From Thauera aromatica K172 (GTDB taxonomy: Bacteria; Pseudomonadota; Gammaproteobacteria; Burkholderiales; Rhodocyclaceae), in NCBI RefSeq assembly GCF_003030465.1, contig NZ_CP028339.1, positions 3,418,041 to 3,482,040 on the forward strand: a DNA stretch of 64,000 nt, written 5' to 3'. The position numbers were made by a program, and so were the translations under genes. Under the pieces are notes generated by a model, which saw only the letters and a program-made list of their open reading frames with translations, had not been told where the DNA came from and did no database searches. Shown one piece after another: positions 55,983-63,870 of the stretch; position 1 is the stretch's first letter; each line of letters opens with the position of its first letter.

Positions 55983-56121
55983 CTCCGGCGACCTGCTCGG
56001 GGCGCTGCAGCAAACGGCGGAACTCGCCTGCCATGTCGGCCTGTTACACAGGCGCGCGAGTGATCGTCCTGTAGCAGCGCACACCGGCGAGGTCCTCATC
56101 CACGCTGCGTGCAGCACGATC
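55981..56121 (+). repeat. cobS 3'-end repeat, copy B
   Basis: The most complete extra copy: it spans the region for SGDLLGALQQTAELACHVGLL through the position of the cobS stop and on to the shared 22-bp downstream end (56100-56121). A one-base insertion relative to cobS after GLL shifts its frame, so it is not a working C-terminus. 55985-56000 is identical to cobS 52590-52605. Its left edge coincides with the truncation point of the HigB-like toxin. Confidence 0.8.
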
Positions 56122-56226
56122 ACTTCGTGACCAAGACGGTTGCGCATGGGCACGAAGGGTCAGTCACTTAGCGGCCACCGACTTCTGCCGACCCGTTACT
56201 GCCGTTGAGCTTATAGGGAAGCTGTC

Positions 56227-56286
56227 ATTCAACGAACAAGGTAAGCCGGCCGCCCTAGGCGGCTCGACCTGACCGCAAAGTTAGAT
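56227..56286 (-). repeat. attC-like integron recombination site
   Basis: Read on the minus strand, ATCTAAC (RYYYAAC, complement of 56280-56286) and GTTGAAT (GTTRRRY, complement of 56227-56233) bound 60 bp whose centre folds into a GC-rich hairpin (CAGGT/ACCTTG and GCCGCC/GGCGGC around TAGG). It begins one base after the stop codon of an AT-rich minus-strand gene, where a cassette attC should be. No integrase is in the window. Similarity is to the consensus, not checked against a covariance model. Confidence 0.5.
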
Positions 56287-56366
56287 GTTAGCGTTTATTA
56301 TTAATGTTGACTGCATAAAAATTAATATATTGAATTGTTCCAACTCCGGAATTCACCATGATTTTA

Positions 56367-57820
56367 GGCTCTATGCCGTTTCCAGTGGAAATTGACTTCT
56401 CAACAGACATGAGCATCGGTGGTACAACCGCCCAACGCTGACAGTAACCGTAACCTCGCACCGCATGAACACCCAGATCGAAGCCCTCTTCACCACCGCA
56501 CTTGGCCTGCAGCCGCCCTGGCACGTTGCCAAGGTCGAACTCAACACGGGCAAGCGCCGGATCGACTTCGAGGTCGAGCACACCGGTCGTCGTGCCGCGT
56601 GTCCGGCGTGTGGAGCCGAGCACCAGTTGGTCCACGACCGCGTGCGGCGCAGCTGGCGTCACCTGGATTTCTTTCAGTTCGAAGCGTGGCTGCATGCCGA
56701 GATCCCGCGTGTGCAGTGCAACGGCTGCGGCAAGACCACGCAGTTGCCGGTGCCGTGGGCGCGTGAGGGGAGCGGCTTTACCCTGCTGTTCGAGGCGCTG
56801 AGCCTGTCGCTGTGCCAGGAGATGCCGGTGAGCCAGGCAGCCAACCTGTTGCGGGTTGCGCCCAAGCGCCTGTGGCGTCGGGTGCGCCATTACGTCGAGG
56901 TGGCCCGTGCCAAGGACGACATGTCGGGCGTGCGCTACGTCGGGATCGACGAGACCAGCGTCAAGCGCGGGCACGCGTACATCACCGTCGTGCATGACCT
57001 TGAAGCCAAGCGCTTGCTGTTCGCCACACCAGGCCGCGATCACGTGACGGTGCAGGCCTTTGCGCAGGACATGCGCGCGCACGGCGGCGACCCGCAGGCC
57101 ATCGAGCATGCCTGCATCGACATGAGCGCAGCCTACGCCAAGGGGATCGGCCAGTCGCTGCCCAATGCCCAGATCAGCTACGACCGCTTTCATGTCGTCG
57201 CGCTGGCAAGCGCGGCGATGGACGAGGTCCGACGCGAAGAGATGCGCAGCTCCGCGGCAGCGGTTCGTGAAGCGGTCGGCGCACAGAGCAAGAAGACGCT
57301 GCGCCAGCTGCTGTGGGGGATGCGCAAGAACCCGGTGAGCTGGACCCGCGCTCAGTTCGAGGCGATGCACTGGCTGCAGCGTTCGAATCTGAAGAGTGCG
57401 CGCGCCTGGCGCCTGAAGCAGGCACTGCGCCTGGTCTACAGCGAAGCGGGCGCGAGCAACAGCGAGGAGCTCGCGCACGGGGCGATGTCGAAATGGTTGA
57501 GCTGGGCACGCCGCAGTCGCCTGGAGCCCTTCAAGCGGCTGGCCGCCACGCTGAAGGCGCACCTCGGTGGCGTCGTACGCGGCATGCTCGACGGTCGCAG
57601 CAACGCCTACGTCGAAGCGATGAACGGTCTGCTCCAGCAGACCAAGACCGCCGCCCGAGGCTTCCGCAACATCGACAACTTCATCGCCATGGCCTACCTG
57701 CGCATGTCTAAGCTCAAGCATCTACCGAACAACCCCTTGGTGCCGGCCATCCCCCGCGACTACGGGCGCTACCGTCATGTCTGTTGAGAAGTCAATTTCC
57801 ACTGGAAACGGCATAGAGCC
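56367..57820 (+). mobile_element. Intact ISL3-family insertion sequence
   Basis: A 1454-bp element bounded by 46-bp perfect inverted repeats (56367-56412 and 57775-57820, beginning GGCTCTATGCCGTTTCC) and an 8-bp target duplication TGATTTTA (56359-56366 and 57821-57828), the duplication length typical of ISL3. One transposase gene fills it. Intact ends and matching duplications indicate a recent, potentially active insertion. Confidence 0.95.
56465..57787 (+). CDS. ISL3-family transposase
   Basis: A 440-residue DDE transposase. N-terminal zinc finger (CPACGAEHQLVHDR, then CNGCGKTTQLPVPW), helix-turn-helix, and a DDE domain with VGIDETSVKRGH, IDMSAAYAKGI and YVEAMNGLLQQTK supplying the three acidic residues. 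Reading frame is complete and ends inside the right inverted repeat, as usual for compact elements. Confidence 0.93.
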   Translation: MNTQIEALFTTALGLQPPWHVAKVELNTGKRRIDFEVEHTGRRAACPACGAEHQLVHDRVRRSWRHLDFFQFEAWLHAEIPRVQCNGCGKTTQLPVPWAREGSGFTLLFEALSLSLCQEMPVSQAANLLRVAPKRLWRRVRHYVEVARAKDDMSGVRYVGIDETSVKRGHAYITVVHDLEAKRLLFATPGRDHVTVQAFAQDMRAHGGDPQAIEHACIDMSAAYAKGIGQSLPNAQISYDRFHVVALASAAMDEVRREEMRSSAAAVREAVGAQSKKTLRQLLWGMRKNPVSWTRAQFEAMHWLQRSNLKSARAWRLKQALRLVYSEAGASNSEELAHGAMSKWLSWARRSRLEPFKRLAATLKAHLGGVVRGMLDGRSNAYVEAMNGLLQQTKTAARGFRNIDNFIAMAYLRMSKLKHLPNNPLVPAIPRDYGRYRHVC

Positions 57821-58865
57821 TGATTTTAACTCTGGCGGACGATTTTTTTTTGGAAAATGCAGAGAACTCAGGCAAGTCATTATCGATTGTCCATGTGGCA
57901 GAATCACCCTTTAATTCATTGTATTTTCCCATTGCGAGATCACTTTTTCTTGGGAGTGTTTCTATTGACTGCACCAAAATCTGATTTTCTAAATCGTATT
58001 TAACTAAAGAAATATTTACATACCTGTTATCTGTTACAAAATTTATATGCAATATCTTGTTTTTTGATTTTGCCACTTCTGATGCGTCAAGTGTAGCATT
58101 ATCATATGTGTTGTATTGCCAATTCTTTGTATTTAGCTGATTCATTATGACACCTTCATACACGGTAAATGCATCGTCGCTTGATATTTGAAGTGCATTT
58201 TTTATGTGATCAGTTATTTTCTTGTCGTCGCCACTAAGGCTTTCATAGCCGCCTAATGCCCATGAATTTAGACTAAATATGGCAAGAAAAATAAATACTT
58301 TAATTTTCATAAGAAATCTCGTTTGGTTGGTAAAAAATTTTGTAACTACTCAGTAGGCCCCACCGGTTCAGCAATTCAAGCGAATCGAGGCTAATGACAT
58401 CCCATTACACATAACTCAACCTGATTAGCAATGAACCTCAGCGGTCCGAATCGCGCGCTGCGGGAGCGGCCCGCAGTTGGCTGCGGCGACGAGCAGGCGC
58501 GTATGCAGTGCCCGGAGATCGAATCGGCGGTTGAAGCGGTAGGCGAAAGCGGCGAGGTAACGCGCCGCATACTTTCGGAAGTCGAATGCATGGTAGCTCC
58601 CGTTCAGACTGGTCTTGAGGTTGCCCAGCACGGTGTTGATCCACTGGAATTCGGGCAAGTCCTTCGGTTTGCGTCCAGCGACGACGGTCGGCTGATGCGT
58701 GCATCCAGCCGCCGTGACCGCACCGAAACACGCCAGCCCATCGGAGAACACAGTGCTGCCGGGGGCCAGATGCGTCGTCGCCCACTGCCCGATCGCCTGG
58801 AGGCTGAAGCCCGGTACGGGCGTGAGTTTGGCGCGCAGTAAGCGGTAACTGACCGGCGTCCTTGC

Positions 58866-60489
58866 CTACTTCGAGATTGCGAAGAGATCGGATCGCAACG
58901 GGTTGGCAGCGAAGTGCTGCTTCCACAGCCTGGGGGTGAGTTGCGCCACGTCGGCGGCCGGGTGCTGCCCGACACGCTGGAGCACATCGACCAGGTACGC
59001 ATAGGGGTCGATGTCGTGCAGGCGGCAGGTGGCGATCAGGCTTTGCGCGATGCCCACGTATTTGGCGCCGACCTCGGTCCAGCAGAAGAGCCAGTTGCGA
59101 CGGCCCATCGGCACCACGCGCAGGGCGCGCTCCAGGTGATTGGTGTCGATCGGCACCTCGGGGTCGGCCAGATACACCTCGAGGGCGGCGCGGCGCTCGC
59201 GCACATACGCCATGGCGGTGGTGAGCGGGGAGCTGGGAGCTGGGCAGCAGGCCCTGGGATTCGAACTGGGCATCGACCCAGGCGAAGAACTGGTGGACCA
59301 CGGGCTTCGCCTGCGCGAGCCGGTGCGCGCGGCGTGCTTCGCCGACGAGCTTGGCTTCGCGGATGTGCTTCTCCACCGCGTACAGCTTGCCAATCATGTC
59401 CAGCGCCTGGCCTGCGCGCTCGGGCTCGACCGACTGCGCATCGAAGAACTTCCGCCTCGAATGGGCCCAGCATTGAGCGTGTGTGAGCCCGCATTTTTCA
59501 GCGTAGCGTTCGTAGGCCCCGTAGCCATCAGTGAGCAGCACCGCCCCCTTGGGCGGCGGGTCGGTGCCCAGTGTCTGCGCGATGTGCTTGCCGCCCCGGC
59601 CCTCGTGATAGGGGAAGCAGATCTCGTCACGCTCGCCATAGACCGGCCAGAAATAGCCGCCCTTCATCTTGCCCGGGCCGGCACGGCCCGCCTTGATCGG
59701 GGTCTCGTCCATCGCCTTGACCCGGCTCGCGCGGATCGAGTCGAGTTGGGCGACAAAGACCGGTTCGAGCAGTGAGAGCGCCGCGTGGGTGAGTTGCGTG
59801 AGCCACGGGCGCGAGACCTTGATGCCGTTGTCCCCGAGCCGTTGGTGCTGGCGATACAGCGGCTGGTGGTAGCAGAACTTGTCGGTGATGAGCCCGGCGA
59901 CGAAGCTCACGTCGGCCCGGCTGCCCTCGATCACCCCGACCGGCGCCGCCGGGCAAGACATCACCTGGGTGTCGCGGTGCTTGATCACCGGGCGCACGTA
60001 TTTGAGGATGACGTAGCTGCCCGGGCGCTGCGCGAGCCGGAAACTCGTCTTCTCGCCAATCACCTCGTACTGGTCCGGGGCGAGCCCTTCGGCGTCCGGG
60101 TTGGGCAGCGCGATCGTCTCGACCGGCACCCGGGTCTCGTCAAAGAACAGCGCCGGCTCGTCGTCCCGGGCGTAATCGGTGGCGCGGGCCCGGCGGGTGT
60201 GGGCGGCGATGTCCTTGCCAGGCGGCGGGGGCGAGGATTCGGGCACCGGCAACTCGCCCAGGTGCATCTGATGCGGGTCGGCCTCGAAGAGGCGCTTCTC
60301 GCTCTTCTGGCCGAACAGCTGCCGCCGGAACCAGTCGAGCTGGTGTTTCATCGCCTGGAACTCAAGCCGCATCGCATCGAGTTGGCGCTGTGTGGCCGCG
60401 TTCGCCTGGGCCAGTTCCACGACTTGCTCAGGGGCCCAGCGGGCGGCCTCGGCAAGCGTCGGAACGGTCAGGAAAACGGGCGTTGTCAT
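58866..60489 (-). pseudogene. tnpC: IS66 transposase TnpC, frameshifted by a 7-bp tandem duplication
   Basis: The DDE transposase of IS66. The N-terminal leucine-zipper/zinc region (LDWFRRQLFGQKSEKRLFE) and DDE core (VKAMDETPIKAGR, LLTDGYGAYERYA, CGLTHAQCWAHSRRKFFDA) are in one frame; the C-terminus (AYVRERRAALEVYLADPEV, LERALRVVPMGRRNWLFC) is in another. At about 59228-59241 the heptamer AGCTGGG is present twice in tandem; deleting one copy restores a 538-codon frame. The duplication thus inactivates the protein. Confidence 0.9.
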
Positions 60490-60518
60490 GGCCCGCATTT
60501 TACCGCAAAAGCCAGCAT

Positions 60519-60878
60519 TCATGCGGCTTTCACCGCGATTTCTGGCAGTTTGAAGCGGCGTTTGAAGCGCGCCGGCTCGATGCCTTCGAGCAGCAATTTG
60601 AGCCCTGTCCAGTCCATCTCGCGGCTGACCGCCTTGGACCAGTCCGACACGAAGCGCCCCGACTCGAGCCGCTTGGCCCAGATGCAAAAGCCGCTGCGAT
60701 CCCAGTACAGCACCTTCATCTGGGTCGCCCGCCGGTTGATGAACACGAACAGATGCCCCGACAAAGGGTCCTGTCCCACGCCGTGGTGTGCCAGTGCATA
60801 GAGCCCGTCGAAGGATTTGCGCATATCGACCGGCCGACCATACAGGTGCACCCGTACCGTGCCCTCCGGGAAGAACAT
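60519..60878 (-). CDS. tnpB: IS66 accessory protein TnpB
   Basis: A 119-residue IS66 Orf2 protein: MFFPEGTVRVHLYGRPVDMRKSFDGLYAL, SGHLFVFINRRATQMKVLYWDRSGF (in part), and WTGLKLLLEGI. Required for IS66 transposition, mechanism unclear. The ATG overlaps the tnpA stop (ATGA). Confidence 0.93.
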   Translation of the reverse strand: MFFPEGTVRVHLYGRPVDMRKSFDGLYALAHHGVGQDPLSGHLFVFINRRATQMKVLYWDRSGFCIWAKRLESGRFVSDWSKAVSREMDWTGLKLLLEGIEPARFKRRFKLPEIAVKAA

Positions 60879-61183
60879 CAGCCGCGCACCAGGTGCAGTA
60901 CCAGTCCGCCACCCAGATCGAGCTTGAGCTCGAGGCGCGAGGCGCCGCCTGAGCCCAGCACGCCCAGATCGACGAACGCCTCTTGCCGAGCCGGCGTTCG
61001 AGCGTCTGCTGCACCGCTCGCCAGAGCAACGAGTGCCCGCCAGCGTTGAAAGCTCGAGACGCTGATCGACTCGCGCGCGCAAAACGCCGCCACGCTCAGT
61101 CCGCTCGATACATGGCGGGCGAACACCTCCCGCCACTCGTCCCGACTGCGCCGCCGCCACTTGCGCTTGATTGCTCCTGCCAT
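60878..61183 (-). CDS. tnpA: IS66 accessory protein TnpA
   Basis: A 101-residue helix-turn-helix protein typical of IS66 Orf1: KRKWRRRSRDEWREVFARH, GLSVAAFCARESISVSSFQRWR. A GTG six bases upstream is an alternative start. First gene of the tnpABC operon. Confidence 0.88.
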   Translation of the reverse strand: MAGAIKRKWRRRSRDEWREVFARHVSSGLSVAAFCARESISVSSFQRWRALVALASGAADARTPARQEAFVDLGVLGSGGASRLELKLDLGGGLVLHLVRG

Positions 61184-61838
61184 GAACACCGCCTCCGTTG
61201 TTGAACCTGGAGGCGATTGTCCACGCCGATCATGCGACCGGGAACAACGCCGGGCAGTTACCGCTTACGGCGCGCAAGGGGTGGCCGTCATCACTGAGGG
61301 AGACGGCGGCGACGAAAGGGACCTTGTTTTCCGAGCCGCGACCGACCTTGCCTCCGCTGCGCTCACCGCCGAGGTAGGCATCATCGATCTGGACCTGGCC
61401 TTCGAGGACATAGCGCTGCTCGCGTTCGGCCATCGCCTGCATCAGCTTGTGGTGGATCAGCCAGGCGGTCGGGTAGCTCACCCCCAGGTGCCGCTTGAGG
61501 GCGAGCGCCGACAGACCGGTCTTGGCTTGGCTGATGAGGTAGATCGCGAGGAACCACACGGTCAGGGCCAATTTCGTGCCCTGCATCACGGTGCCCGCGA
61601 TCAGCGAGGTCTGATGCCGACAGGCCTGGCACTGGAACAGCGCGTGGGTTCGCCCGCGCACCCGGCTGTAGGCGGCCCCATCGCAACTCGGGCACCGAAA
61701 CCCCTGCGGCCAGCGCGCCTGCTCCAACGCCGCCGCGCACTGCGCTTCGGTCCCGTAGCGCTTGAGAAACTCGGGCATCGACAGGCCGGGTTGAAACTGG
61801 ATTCGGTTCATTGCCATGGCTCCACCTCTCACCAGATA

Positions 61839-61858
61839 TACTGTACGTACATACAGTA
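61839..61858. promoter_or_regulatory. LexA (SOS) box upstream of the IS1595 transposase
   Basis: TACTGTACGTACATACAGTA fits CTGT-N8-ACAG exactly, with the extended TA flanks of the strong proteobacterial SOS box. It lies in the short leader between the IS1595 end and the transposase ATG (61817), where bound LexA would block transcription. Confidence 0.75.
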
Positions 61859-61915
61859 TAGGCCCGGCGACCGTGGCCGGCCAGCTTGGCTGATCATCAT
61901 TGCTAATCAAGTAAC

Positions 61916-62812
61916 TCATTCACCGTCTTCAAGCTCTCGCTCAAACTGCCGCCCTGCCGCGTACTCCATGATCCGCTGCAGCCCCGATCCAGATCGTTTT
62001 CACACCGGGCTCACCGTCGCCTTTGCGCCCCAGAAATCCCCCCAACTTGGCTACCAGGCGGATGACTTCGTTGAGCGGAGGGGGCGTCTTGGGTGGTCGG
62101 CGCTTGTTGAGGATGAAGGCCGCTTCCCATTCATCGCGTTCGAAAAGCAGTTCTGCTTCCAGGTCCGGGCAGGTGCGCCCCAGCCGCATCAGCCGGCCGA
62201 TGCGCCACGACACCACCATGAACAGCGTCAGTGCCCGTTCCAGCCGTTCGATAGACTGCAGCTGCAGCGCTTCGACCTTACAGCCGTTTTTAAGTACATG
62301 AAAAAAAGCTCAATTTCCCAACGCGCACGGTACCAGTCAATCAGCTCCACGGCGGCTTCGAAGTCGGGCGCTTCGCGATTGGTGATCAGGCGCCATTCGA
62401 GCCCTTTGACGTCTTCAGGCGGGTCGATTTCGCGCGCGATGACGCAGGTGGCGTCCATCACGTCCTTGCGGCCGATCTTGATCTGCACCCGTTCGACCCA
62501 TACGTGCTGACGGAACACGCGTGCCGGCTGCCCCGGACGCGCCGGCAGGGTAAAGCGCACAGCGCCCAGCGGTGCCGTGGCCAGCATGCGTTGCTGTGTG
62601 CAGGTGGCGTGCGGCGCGAGCAGATCCTCCCAACCGACATCGTCATGGGAGAACAGTCGATAAGCCCGCTGCGTCTCGGCCCAGCCGCCACAGGCCGCCG
62701 GAATGCTTGCCGTGGGCTGCGCAGCCAGCCGCTCGGCGAGCAGGGCTGTGCGCCGGTTCAGGCGTTGGTCGCCCAGGTCGAGGGTGCGGAATTCTTCGGT
62801 AGCCCAGCTCAT
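61916..62812 (-). pseudogene. IS4-family (Tn5-like) transposase remnant
   Basis: The N-terminus is recognisable (WATEEFRTLDLGDQRLNRR, GGWAETQRAYRLFSHDD), but after TCTQQRMLA it jumps in frame to LGAVRFTLPARPG, losing well over 100 residues with the first catalytic aspartates. The WYRARWEIELFF segment with the catalytic Glu is present, then a missing A in an A-run near 62288 shifts frame; LILNKRRPPKTPP-type sequence resumes to 61941, and another shift near 61975 precedes the old end QFERELEDGE. Non-functional. Confidence 0.8.
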
Positions 62813-62886
62813 CGGAGGTCGGAAGGAAGGGAAAGGGGACGGCAGGTTACGCTATGACGCGGGAGTTGTGTGTAATGGGATGGCAT

Positions 62887-63126
62887 AAAGCATATCACTT
62901 CGCCCAGATGACCGCTATCCGGATTGGGTGGTTAGCGACGGCTTGTGGTCGAAACTATGCCTGCCAGCATCGGTCCCGTAAGCGGCCGCGCGTCACGTCG
63001 CGGACTCGCAGGAAACGGCCGTGGCGTCAGACCAAGACGCCGGGGTCTTGCATACCAGCGGGCGCGATGCCATAGGACAACCCCACTCTCCTGAACCTGT
63101 GCCTTCGCATTGTCATTTTTCCAGCC
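62887..63126. other. Intergenic segment between IS4 remnant and Fic gene
   Basis: 240 bp with no supported gene, RNA or repeat. Short open frames here look random. Confidence 0.5.
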
Positions 63127-63774
63127 TCAATCACGCCCAGCCTCCCGCTCCAGCCACGCCGAAAACTCCAGCGGCCTGAGCCCGAAGCGGATCGCATTGC
63201 CGGGGTGAAGCGTCTTGAATTCGGCCAGCGTCAACGTCACGAAACGTCCCCGGTCCTCCTCGGCCACCTTTGCCGGCAACACGGCGCGGATCGCTGCTTC
63301 GTCGGCGGCCTGCCCGCCGCGCACGATGGCGGCAACGGCTGCGGCGAGTTCGTTGCGGTAGCGCAGGCGGAACGTGTCGGGCGGCACGAGCTGCTGCTGC
63401 ACGGCGACGTATTGCTGGCACGAACGCTCGTAGGCCCAGACGAATACATCGCGCAGCAGGGCGACGTCGTTGAGTTCATACACCCCCAGCATCGCATCGA
63501 CGTAAGCCTGTGCCGGCACGTCGATGAAGGACAGCGGGCAGAGATTGTGGCGGACCAGCGGAAAGTTGGCGGCGAGGCGCGAAACACGTTTATTCACGTC
63601 TTCGAAGGGTTGCAGGTAAGGCAGGTGCACCATCAGGAAGAAGGCCTGCTCGAAGGGGTCGTCGATCTCGCCGGCAATCTCGAGCACGATGCCGAACAGC
63701 TCTGCGAGGCGCTGCGGCAGCGCGACCGGGAGATAAACGCTGCCGCCGATGCCTTCCGGATGTCGGGCGGTCAC
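63127..63774 (-). CDS. Fic-family protein, N-terminally truncated, atypical motif
   Basis: A 215-residue C-terminal part of a Fic protein. The core is HLPYLQPFEDVNKRVSRLAAN: it keeps PF-x-D-x-N-x-R-x-x-R but the residue at the place of the catalytic His is Gln. Fic enzymes transfer AMP or other groups from nucleotides. Coding-like sequence continues upstream (IRTEAFQPIVDV) to about 63810 and is then cut by a stop and foreign repeats, so the N-terminal part is lost. GTG at 63774 is only a nominal start; it may be a pseudogene. Confidence 0.65.
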   Translation of the reverse strand: MTARHPEGIGGSVYLPVALPQRLAELFGIVLEIAGEIDDPFEQAFFLMVHLPYLQPFEDVNKRVSRLAANFPLVRHNLCPLSFIDVPAQAYVDAMLGVYELNDVALLRDVFVWAYERSCQQYVAVQQQLVPPDTFRLRYRNELAAAVAAIVRGGQAADEAAIRAVLPAKVAEEDRGRFVTLTLAEFKTLHPGNAIRFGLRPLEFSAWLEREAGRD

Positions 63775-63799
63775 GTCGACGATGGGCTGAAATGCCTCG

Positions 63800-63870
63800 G
63801 TGCGGATTTTTTTGGCATGAATCAGCTTTATTTGGCGCGCAAATCAGTTTATCTGGCGCGCAACATCGAA
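63800..63870 (-). repeat. Short direct repeats resembling an insertion-sequence end
   Basis: On the minus strand GCGCGCCA-A/G-ATAAA recurs with a spacer of about 12 bp (complement of 63852-63862 and 63834-63840 region), beginning TGTTGCGCGCC at 63865. Repeated blocks near a TG-starting terminus are a feature of IS21-family ends. It abuts the broken Fic N-terminus, so an IS end may have caused the truncation. 63871-64000 shows nothing else supportable. Confidence 0.3.

Larger units (their letters stand above)
56288..58310 (-). pseudogene. AT-rich secreted hypothetical protein gene interrupted by an ISL3-type element
   Basis: Removing the insertion sequence and one copy of the 8-bp duplication joins 58310-57829 to 56366-56288 in one frame: 561 nt, 186 residues. 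The protein starts with a signal peptide (MKIKVFIFLAIFSLNSWALG) and ends TIQYINFYAVNINNKR. It is markedly AT-rich against the GC-rich chromosome. No family recognised. As it stands, translation runs from ARVKI into IS sequence (RLYAVSSGN, stop), losing the last 24 residues or so. Followed directly by an attC-like site, so probably a former gene cassette. Confidence 0.75.
58838..61268 (-). mobile_element. IS66-family element (innermost)
   Basis: A 2431-bp element with inverted ends GTAAGCGGTAACTG-CCGGCG (58838 onward and complement of 61249-61268) and a perfect 8-bp target duplication GGCGCGCA (58830-58837 and 61269-61276), as IS66 generates. It carries tnpA, tnpB and tnpC on the minus strand. 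The tnpC gene is frameshifted, so this copy may not transpose by itself. Confidence 0.95.
58425..61817 (-). pseudogene. IS1595-family transposase gene, split by IS66
   Basis: The two parts rejoin in frame once IS66 and one GGCGCGCA are removed: 954 nt, 317 residues. N-terminal zinc finger (FRCPSCDGAAYSRVRG, FQCQACRHQTS), the ISXO2-like DDE domain (LEGQVQIDDAYLGGERSGGK), and C-terminal LPEFQWINTVLGNLKTSLNG, FDFRKYAARYLAAF. No other lesions, so it was intact until IS66 landed. A LexA-box sequence is 22 bp upstream of its ATG. Confidence 0.88.
58420..61911 (-). mobile_element. IS1595-family element, interrupted by IS66
   Basis: Middle layer. Terminal repeats at 58420-58434 and 61897-61911 (core TGATTAGCAATGA) differ at one position, and the flanks TAACTCAA and TAACTCAT are a 7-of-8 match to an 8-bp duplication. 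Removing the inner IS66 element and its duplication leaves about 1053 bp, a normal IS1595 size. It inserted at the very 3' end of the IS4-type transposase gene. Confidence 0.85.
58394..62886 (-). mobile_element. IS4-family (Tn5-like) element remnant hosting nested insertions
   Basis: Outer layer of a nest. Ends form 24-bp inverted repeats (58394-58417 and 62863-62886; CATCCCATTACACA plus AACTC, about 22 of 24 matching). Without the inner elements only about 990 bp remain, against roughly 1.5 kb for a complete relative, because the transposase gene has an internal deletion. No target duplication was found at its outer edges, so it is old or rearranged. Confidence 0.7.

Noticed and set aside
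58413-58419. GTTRRRY-like heptamer on the minus strand as the upstream junction of the gene cassette
   Set aside because: It is formed partly by the IS1595 end and partly by its target duplication, so it did not exist before that insertion.
62280-62300. Programmed frameshift in the A-run of the IS4-type transposase
   Set aside because: The gene also has a large internal deletion and a second frameshift, so simple decay is the better explanation.
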